DNA of 42,668 nucleotides from contig NZ_DURI01000053.1 of assembly GCF_012837295.1 (NCBI RefSeq), positions 1-42,668 of the forward strand. The letters are read 5' to 3'. The translations under genes were made by a program, and so were the position numbers. The DNA is from Corynebacterium sp. GTDB taxonomy: Bacteria; Actinomycetota; Actinomycetes; Mycobacteriales; Mycobacteriaceae. Of this stretch, positions 36,105-42,668 are shown piece after piece. How positions within the stretch are numbered: the stretch's first letter is position 1; each line of letters begins with the position of its first letter. Under the pieces are notes generated by a model. The model had not been told where the DNA came from and did not search any database. It saw nothing but the letters and a program-made list of their open reading frames with translations.

Positions 36105-36821
36105 CTAGAACAGTTCGGTCTTTTCCCTGGACATGAACGCGCCCACGCCGGACGCGGTGTCCCAGCAGGTCAATCCCGTCTGCTCGGACAAGCACACGAA
36201 GTCGCCGTGGGACACCGCCTCGCCGTAGCCGACGACCTGCGGGGACAGGGTGTCGCCGGCGCCGAAAGCTCCGGTGCTCCACGGCGGGACGTCGCTGCTC
36301 GCGAACATGGAAGCATTGCCGTCGGTGATGCTCACGCTGTCGATCGGGCCGCCGGTGCGGGCCTCCCCGTAGGGCATATTGTCGTTGTAGCTGGCGATCC
36401 CGCACCGCAGCCCCGTCGACGAGATGCCGCAGCTGATGTTCCCCGACGGCGTCGTGAACACGGCGACGCCCCCGGACTGCGGCTTGACGGTCTGCACGGG
36501 CGACGGATCCGACGGGATGTCGGCCCTGCCCTCCGAGCCGCTCGACCGGGCGGGCTCGTCCCGTTCGTCGGAGTCGCCCTGCGTATCCGGCTCATCATCG
36601 AACGTCGGATTCGGTCGGTCCTCGGCTCCCCCGTCGCCGGACCCGCCGTCGCCCCCGTTCGCGCCGGCCGGCTGAGCGGTATTCTCCGCGGCCGTTCCCC
36701 CGTCCCCGGCGCTTGCATCGTTGCCGCCATCGGCGCCGTCCGCGCATCCCGCCAGCAGAGCGGCCGCCGCGACCGCGACCGCGGCGCCCCGGAACCGTGA
36801 ACGCAGATTTCCCATGCTCAT
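36105..36821 (-). CDS. secreted lipoprotein, Cys-rich C-terminal domain, unknown function
   Basis: Lipobox LLAGCA, low-complexity linker, FTTPSGNISCGISSTGLRCGI...GLTCWDTASG. Confidence 0.7.
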   Translation of the reverse strand: MSMGNLRSRFRGAAVAVAAAALLAGCADGADGGNDASAGDGGTAAENTAQPAGANGGDGGSGDGGAEDRPNPTFDDEPDTQGDSDERDEPARSSGSEGRADIPSDPSPVQTVKPQSGGVAVFTTPSGNISCGISSTGLRCGIASYNDNMPYGEARTGGPIDSVSITDGNASMFASSDVPPWSTGAFGAGDTLSPQVVGYGEAVSHGDFVCLSEQTGLTCWDTASGVGAFMSREKTELF

Positions 36822-36887
36822 GCCTCACAACATACCCGCCGACTTTTCACGCCGAACGCAATCGACGTCGCTGCTACCGTCGGCGCC

Positions 36888-37361
36888 ATGAGACGACGCA
36901 CCTTCGCCACGGCACTGGTTTCCACGGGACTCGTGGCGGTGACGGCGCTTGCGGGATGCGGCGGGCCGTCGGAAAGCGATGCGCCGACCGGCACCACGCA
37001 GTCCGTGCTTGACGACGCCGACGCCACCGAACACAGCTCGTCAGCCGCAAGCGACCAGGAGTTCCCGGACGTCCTCGACGCCGAGCTGACCCGCAGCGGC
37101 GACGAGCTCCGGATCGCGGTGACCATCTCCTCGCCGTACGACACCCCGGAACGCTACGCCGACGGGTGGCGCGTGATGACCGCCGACGGCGAGGTGCTCG
37201 CCGAACACGACCTCGCCCACGACCACGCCGATGAGCAGCCGTTCACCCGTTCGCGCGGGCCGTTCGCGATCCCCGACGGCGTCGACGAGGTGGTGGTCGA
37301 AGGCCGCGACCAGGCCAACGGATACGGCGGCGACACCGTCACGGTCGCGGTGCCGGAGTAG
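36888..37361 (+). CDS. putative lipoprotein, unknown function
   Basis: Lipobox ALAGCG; TACCGT-N7-ATG upstream. Confidence 0.65.
   Translation: MRRRTFATALVSTGLVAVTALAGCGGPSESDAPTGTTQSVLDDADATEHSSSAASDQEFPDVLDAELTRSGDELRIAVTISSPYDTPERYADGWRVMTADGEVLAEHDLAHDHADEQPFTRSRGPFAIPDGVDEVVVEGRDQANGYGGDTVTVAVPE
37007..37017 (+). repeat. GCTTGACGACG word
   Basis: exact 11-mer. Confidence 0.9.
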
Positions 37362-37375
37362 GGTGCCGGCCGACG

Positions 37376-38140
37376 TCACTGAATCGCGAGCGCGTCCACG
37401 TCGGCGTAGGAGATGACGGACGGGGCCAATCCACCGCCCGCGACGTTTGCGGCAACATCGACCGCGGTCTGGAGCGCGGCCCGGTACAACAGCGAACCGG
37501 TGGACACCCTCCGCACGCCGACGCCCGCAAGGGCCGGCACCGAGTGGCGGGCCGACGCCAGCGCGTTGACCGGCCGGGGGATCTCCCGGCACAACACCTC
37601 GAGGTCCTCCAGGTCGAGGTTGCCGGGAATGAAAATGCCGTCCGCGCCGGCGTCGACGTAAGCATGCGCTCGACGCAACGTTTCGGCGACGTCGGCCTTT
37701 TCGCCCAGCCAGTAGGTGTCGACCCGCGCATTGACGAAGAGGGCGGGGCAGCGTTCCTTCACCGCCGTGATTTTCTCCGCATGGCGCGCAGGATCCGACA
37801 ACGAGCCGCCGGTTCCGTCCTCCAGATTGATTCCGTCGCTCCGCAAGGTTGCGACGAAGTCCGCCACCTCCGCCGGATCCGGGGAAAAGCCATCCTCGAC
37901 GTCGATGGTCACGGGACACGGCAGCGTGCGCAACATCCGCGCGAGGGCCGACGTCGCGTCCCGCGCCAGACCGCTCGCGTCCGGCGCCCCCATCGCCGCC
38001 GCCACCCCGAGACTCGTGGTGCCGACTGCCTGGAAACCCGCCTGGGCGAACAGCATCGCCGACGCATGATCCCAGGCGTTGGGCAACACCAGGGGCTCAT
38101 CCAGATGGTGGAGATCATGGAACCGCGAAGTCGTGGACAT
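37376..38140 (-). CDS. isocitrate lyase / phosphoenolpyruvate mutase family protein
   Basis: PLVLPNAWDHASAMLFAQAGFQAVGTTSLGVAAAMG, VTIDVEDGF, GINLEDG, FVNARVDTYW, ADGIFIPG. Confidence 0.9.
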   Translation of the reverse strand: MSTTSRFHDLHHLDEPLVLPNAWDHASAMLFAQAGFQAVGTTSLGVAAAMGAPDASGLARDATSALARMLRTLPCPVTIDVEDGFSPDPAEVADFVATLRSDGINLEDGTGGSLSDPARHAEKITAVKERCPALFVNARVDTYWLGEKADVAETLRRAHAYVDAGADGIFIPGNLDLEDLEVLCREIPRPVNALASARHSVPALAGVGVRRVSTGSLLYRAALQTAVDVAANVAGGGLAPSVISYADVDALAIQ

Positions 38141-38282
38141 GCCCCGATGGTGCCAGGTATCGACCGGTGCAACCCGAGAAATTTTCTGGGGGACGGGAGC
38201 GCGAGACCCACCACCCTCGAAACCGCTACATACTGGAGACGACAGCTCGAACCAGTGACCTGAATGGTCGGACGGTCGAATC

Positions 38283-38318
38283 CGAACGCGACCGGAGTTC
38301 AGGTGCGGTTCGCGTTCG
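38283..38318. promoter_or_regulatory. inverted repeat in the mcrB-like gene leader (cgaacgcg ... cgcgttcg)
   Basis: 8-bp arms at 38283-38290 and 38311-38318, 20-nt spacer, just before AGGAGA and the ATG. Confidence 0.5.
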
Positions 38319-38329
38319 AGAGGAGAGCC

Positions 38330-41080
38330 ATGCCCGAGAGAATCCGGTTGCACCCGCACGAGAGCGAACTGATCCAGCGCTGGCACGGTGCCCACATCCG
38401 TGCCGCGGAGGAATCGGAGGAGTTCCGCAGGGGTTGGCGCGCCGCCAACATCACGCCGCAGGCGGACGAGGCTCGGCGATTGCTGGACACCCTGCGACGG
38501 ACGAGGGACCTTTCGGCGTTCCAATCGGAGTCTAACCGCTGGTCCCGGAGCTTTCCCTCCGGATTCTCCGGAGTCGCGGGACAGATGATCATCAACCAAA
38601 TCGCCAAAATCGCCCCCGACCACGAAGCTGCCATCACCGTATTGCTCGATGCGCTCGAGACTCCCACGGACATCGATGACGCCGCCGAGAAGATCAAGGG
38701 CCTCGCCGACTACCTCGATTCCATCAAGGTCGGGTCGCACCCGAGCCCGGCGCGCGCGCCTTTCGTCGCGTCGTATTTTTGGGGTCTCCAGGGGCCCGAC
38801 ACGTGGCCCGTCGCGTGGCCGAAGTCGACGAACTACGTGGACTACTGCACGGGTATATCTGCTTACGCAGATCAGGGAGACCGGTACCGCGAGCTGCACC
38901 GATTCGCCACGGAGTTGGACGGAGACATCGTCCGCTTCGAAGAAGTCGCCGCATGGTGGGCAGACAACGACTCCGCGCTCATCGATGATTCCCTCTGCGA
39001 CCGCGCCGCATGGCGCGTGAACGAGTTGCGCGAGGGCGCGGATCCGGAGCAGTTCCGCAACAACGCCCAGGCATTGGTGAACGTCGCAGCCCACCTGGGG
39101 GCCGTGCTCGAGTTGGCGATCTCCGAAGCGGCGGGACGGACGCTCAAAGCGAAGAAGCCCTCTGTCATGTGGCAGGAGCTTCGGCCCCGCGGCGATATGT
39201 GGGTGGACTGGCGCGTTCCCGGCACTTATGGACTGTCCGTCCGCGCGTGGCTGAATGCGCATGGGATTGCCATTGGTCTGCGGCCGTTTCCGCATGCCGA
39301 CGCCGGCGCCACGGAGGAGGCCGCCGGAATCATCGAGGCGTCCCCTCTGGGCGGATACGAAATCATCGCCGGTGGTCGATCGAAGATCGGCGTCGACCGG
39401 GGTTTCGTCGGTGGAGGCAGCGGCGAGGTGCTCTACGGAAAATGGTTCGACCGCAGTGAAATCCCGTCGCTGGACTTCGCCGCCGAAATGGTCCGGACCG
39501 CGCGCGACGTCGCCCCGCTGATGGCACAGCTCAATGGCGACGTCGAGGAGTCCGCCGACGACGACGATCTCGCGGCTCTCGTCTCCGAATTCACGTCCTC
39601 GGGATACCCGACGGAAGACGACGAACAGCACCGCGCCGACCGGCGGGATTTCGCGAAGACCCTTGACCCCATGGAATTGGAGGTGACGGACACTGCGGAA
39701 TTGCGCAGAATCTGGAACTCGCGACGATTTGGCTCCACCGGCCCCATGTCCGTCCTGAACACGAGCCTCCGCGACGCCGACGACGCGGAGTACGAACGCA
39801 TCCTCCGCACGATTTCGTACCTCTGTTGGGACGACGGGGAACCGGTGGCCACGAGAATCGATCGGGTTCTCGGCGACAAGAAGCTCAGGGTCAAGGGCCT
39901 CGGGGAATCGGTCATCATGAAGTTGCTGGCGATCTGCCATCCCGAACGATTCATCACGGTGTACCCCTACAACGGCCCCAAGGGGAAGTTGAAAATGCTC
40001 CGCGAACTGGGGATCGAGCCTCCGGCCGCGTCGTCTCGGGGTGAGCTGCAAGTCGCGTCCAACGATGTGCTGCGCGATCGACTGGATCGGCATTTCCCGG
40101 GCGACGCCTGGGGAATCGGTTCCTTCCTCTACTGGCTCATCGAGCGCGATGACGAGGTGGAGGCGGAATCCGAAACCGATCCGCTCGACGATCTCGCCGA
40201 AGAGCTTCTCGTCGACAGGGAGTTCATCGACGACATCGTCGCGCTTCTGAAGGACAAAGGTCAGGTCGTGTTTTACGGCCCGCCCGGCACGGGCAAGACG
40301 TTCTTCGCCCGAAAGCTGGCCGCGGCGCTCGTCCCGGACGTGGAACGCCGGCCGATCGTGCAATTTCATCCCTCGACGTCGTACGAGGACTTCTTCGAGG
40401 GATACCGCCCGGAAACCGACGTCGAAGGCGCGATGACGTATCAGCTGAAGCGGGGCCCTCTCGCAGACCTCGCCGCTCGCGCGGCGGAATCCTCGAGGGC
40501 CCGTCACATCATGATCATCGACGAGATCAATCGGGCGAATCTGCCGAAGGTCCTCGGCGAACTTCTGTTCCTCCTCGAATACCGGGACACCCCGGTCCGC
40601 ACGTTGTACCGGCCCGACGATCCATTCGTGCTGCCCAAGAACGTCTGGTTCATCGGCACGATGAACACGGCGGATCGATCCATCGCGTTGGTCGACGCCG
40701 CATTGCGCCGTCGCTTCCACTTCGTCCCCTTCTTCCCCAATCACGGAAAGATGTCCGGGCTCCTGGAGAAATGGTTGGAACGCAACGACGAGCCCGCATG
40801 GGTGGGTGAACTCGTCGCACAGGTCAACGACGAACTCGAAATCGAACTCGGCGGACCGCACCTGCAGCTGGGTGCGAGCCATTTCATGAAACGCGGATTG
40901 AACAAGGACACGATGCGGCGCATCTGGGAGTACAACATCGCGCCGTTCATCGAAGATCAGTTCTTCGGGGATCCGGAACTCATCGACCGATTCGGTTTTG
41001 ACCGGGTCTGGGCCCGATTCGAGAACGTCGCAGAAGAATCGATTGCGGAGGATTCCGCAACACCCGTTACGGACGGCTGA
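38330..41080 (+). CDS. McrB-like AAA+ ATPase/GTPase with long N-terminal region
   Basis: GPPGTGKT (40277-40300), IMIIDEINRANLPKVLGELLFLLEYRD, MNTADRSIALVDAALRRRFHF; AGGAGA before ATG. Confidence 0.9.
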   Translation: MPERIRLHPHESELIQRWHGAHIRAAEESEEFRRGWRAANITPQADEARRLLDTLRRTRDLSAFQSESNRWSRSFPSGFSGVAGQMIINQIAKIAPDHEAAITVLLDALETPTDIDDAAEKIKGLADYLDSIKVGSHPSPARAPFVASYFWGLQGPDTWPVAWPKSTNYVDYCTGISAYADQGDRYRELHRFATELDGDIVRFEEVAAWWADNDSALIDDSLCDRAAWRVNELREGADPEQFRNNAQALVNVAAHLGAVLELAISEAAGRTLKAKKPSVMWQELRPRGDMWVDWRVPGTYGLSVRAWLNAHGIAIGLRPFPHADAGATEEAAGIIEASPLGGYEIIAGGRSKIGVDRGFVGGGSGEVLYGKWFDRSEIPSLDFAAEMVRTARDVAPLMAQLNGDVEESADDDDLAALVSEFTSSGYPTEDDEQHRADRRDFAKTLDPMELEVTDTAELRRIWNSRRFGSTGPMSVLNTSLRDADDAEYERILRTISYLCWDDGEPVATRIDRVLGDKKLRVKGLGESVIMKLLAICHPERFITVYPYNGPKGKLKMLRELGIEPPAASSRGELQVASNDVLRDRLDRHFPGDAWGIGSFLYWLIERDDEVEAESETDPLDDLAEELLVDREFIDDIVALLKDKGQVVFYGPPGTGKTFFARKLAAALVPDVERRPIVQFHPSTSYEDFFEGYRPETDVEGAMTYQLKRGPLADLAARAAESSRARHIMIIDEINRANLPKVLGELLFLLEYRDTPVRTLYRPDDPFVLPKNVWFIGTMNTADRSIALVDAALRRRFHFVPFFPNHGKMSGLLEKWLERNDEPAWVGELVAQVNDELEIELGGPHLQLGASHFMKRGLNKDTMRRIWEYNIAPFIEDQFFGDPELIDRFGFDRVWARFENVAEESIAEDSATPVTDG

Positions 41081-41085
41081 CGACG

Positions 41086-42294
41086 ATGGTCGTCTTGAGC
41101 GAGTACTCCTTCGTGGATCTCGACCTCACCGGTCGCCAAGCCGCAGCACTGCAGCGAACCGGTTTCGTCACCGTCAGCCCCCTCGCCGGTGATTCCTGGC
41201 GGGTGACGGCGTCATCCTTCGTCGGGTCGCTGGTGGTCGATGGCGTCGAATTGCTGATTCGCCCGAAGATCAACGCCGAAAATCTGTTTCTTCTGCTGGA
41301 GCCCGGGCTTCCTCCAAACGCGTGGCGCCGAGAATCCTTCGACTACGGCGCCTCCCCGGATCTGCTGCCGGCCGTGATTTCCTTCTTCGCCAAAACCGTC
41401 GAGACGACTTTGGGCCGCGGAATACTGCGGTCGTACGAGTCGCGCCGCGATGATTTGATCGCACTGCGGGGCCGCATGGATTTCACCGGGCAGTTTCGGA
41501 TGGGAGGGACATCGTCCCCCGTGGCCTGCAGCTTCGACGAGTACTCGCAAAACACGCCGGAAAATCGGGCACTCAAGGCCGCGGTCCGAAAGTCGCTGCG
41601 TGCACCACGCATCTCCCCTGCGATCCGTCGGCTTTTGTTGGGGCACGTTTCCGCTCTGGAGGACGTCGATGACGTTTCGGTCTCCCCCGGCGACATCGAC
41701 GCCATCACATGGAATCGACTCAATCAGCACTATGAGCCGGCATTGCGGCTCGCTCGGCTCATCCTCGCCAACCTGACTTTGATGGACACCGAAGGCGCCA
41801 ACTCTGCGCAATCCTTCACGGTGGACATGAATGATCTATTCCAGCGGTTCGTGACCGAACGCCTGCGACGGGTGCTTCGCGGACGGGCCATCGTCAAGGG
41901 CGAACCGACCCACCACCTCGGCGTGGGTCGCCAAATCCCGATGCAGCCGGATCTCGTCTTCACCTCGACCGATGGCGCCACCAATTTCGTCGGCGACGTC
42001 AAGTACAAGATCACCACCGACGCCCGAGCCCGGAGCCAGGACTACTACCAGCTCCTCGCGTACGTCACGTCCCTCGGCCTGCCCGAGGGGATCCTCATCT
42101 ACTGCGGCTCGGACCCCGGGGGCTCGCAAAGGACCGTGCGGATCCGCAACACCGACAAGAGACTCACCGTGCACGCACTCGATTTATCGGGAACCCCCGC
42201 TCAGGTCGAGGATCAGATCCATTCACTCGCGGACGGAGTGACGGCCGCCATGCACCGTGCACGCACCCGCGCGGAGCATTCGAATCGACAGTGA
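41086..42294 (+). CDS. McrC-like 5-methylcytosine restriction nuclease subunit
   Basis: PD-(D/E)xK-type core MQPDLVF...FVGDVKYK, LRGRMDFTGQ, EYSQNTPENRALKAA. Confidence 0.9.
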   Translation: MVVLSEYSFVDLDLTGRQAAALQRTGFVTVSPLAGDSWRVTASSFVGSLVVDGVELLIRPKINAENLFLLLEPGLPPNAWRRESFDYGASPDLLPAVISFFAKTVETTLGRGILRSYESRRDDLIALRGRMDFTGQFRMGGTSSPVACSFDEYSQNTPENRALKAAVRKSLRAPRISPAIRRLLLGHVSALEDVDDVSVSPGDIDAITWNRLNQHYEPALRLARLILANLTLMDTEGANSAQSFTVDMNDLFQRFVTERLRRVLRGRAIVKGEPTHHLGVGRQIPMQPDLVFTSTDGATNFVGDVKYKITTDARARSQDYYQLLAYVTSLGLPEGILIYCGSDPGGSQRTVRIRNTDKRLTVHALDLSGTPAQVEDQIHSLADGVTAAMHRARTRAEHSNRQ

Positions 42295-42333
42295 TCGGGA
42301 CATTGTGGCCGTCGGCTCGACGGGTGACGGCGG

Positions 42334-42344
42334 CGTCGTAAAGC
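42334..42344 (-). repeat. GCTTTACGACG word, intergenic
   Basis: exact 11-mer on minus strand. Confidence 0.9.
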
Positions 42345-42447
42345 AACGCCCGCCGACGGTGAAATTGCCCCTCGCACCCGGACCCCGACAGGCGCATAAT
42401 GTGAGGCACGCCACTCACCTTGGCGTCCACGAGCGAAGGAGCCGACC

Positions 42448-42668
42448 ATGGCCAACCTGTCCACCTACATCGCATTCCCCGGCAACGCTGCGGAGGCATT
42501 CGCCCACTACCACGAGGTGTTCGGGGGCGATCTGAACCTGATGAAGTACGGCGACAACGAACCGATGGAGGGCATGCCCTTCGAGCCGGACCCGAACCTG
42601 GTCGCCCACGCGAAGCTGGACCTGCCCGGCGGCACCATCACCGGCGGCGACGGCATGCCCGGCGAGGA
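42448..42668 (+). CDS. VOC/PhnB-like family protein (3' truncated by window edge)
   Basis: MANLSTYIAFPGNAAEAFAHYHEVFGGDLNLMKYGD. Confidence 0.85.
   Translation, partial: MANLSTYIAFPGNAAEAFAHYHEVFGGDLNLMKYGDNEPMEGMPFEPDPNLVAHAKLDLPGGTITGGDGMPGE

Noticed and set aside
38141-40882. 1168-aa minus-strand ORF extending the PEP mutase gene antisense across mcrB
   Set aside because: Family motifs begin at MSTTSRFHDL (38140); the remainder is arginine/aspartate-rich antisense translation typical of high-GC DNA opposite a real gene.

Overview
The window is about 42.7 kb of high-GC actinobacterial chromosome. It is most likely Corynebacterium or a close relative: aecD lies downstream of a perfect McbR-type operator, guaB1 and fadB2 are present, and many genes look leaderless. 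It is nearly fully coding (about 45 plausible genes) and runs from a truncated P-type ATPase to a truncated VOC/PhnB-like gene. I saw no tRNA, rRNA, transposase, phage genes or CRISPR array. Most of the content is ordinary chromosome: ABC exporter, FAD-oxidase/DAG-kinase operon, BCCT transporter, DUF1275, gamma carbonic anhydrase, nicotinamidase, ZIP transporter, tandem MFS pair, tocopherol-cyclase-like protein with a DJ-1-like partner, and several lipoproteins. Two things stand out. (1) A non-palindromic 11-mer family, GCTTKRCGACG, occurs 20 times by hand count on both strands, in different reading frames and in at least two intergenic spots. This is far above composition expectation and looks like a DUS/Chi/KOPS-type genome-wide word. 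(2) A two-gene McrB/McrC-like (type IV restriction) locus at 38330-42294 has a ~640-aa N-terminal extension on the McrB-like ATPase/GTPase. Smaller finds include a leaderless 17-aa uORF coupled to a DUF808 gene, a six-unit 13-bp tandem repeat at the fadB2 stop codon, a FUS-like low-complexity dispanin protein, and mutually exclusive hairpins in a long intergenic region. All calls come from reading the sequence; no database search was run.
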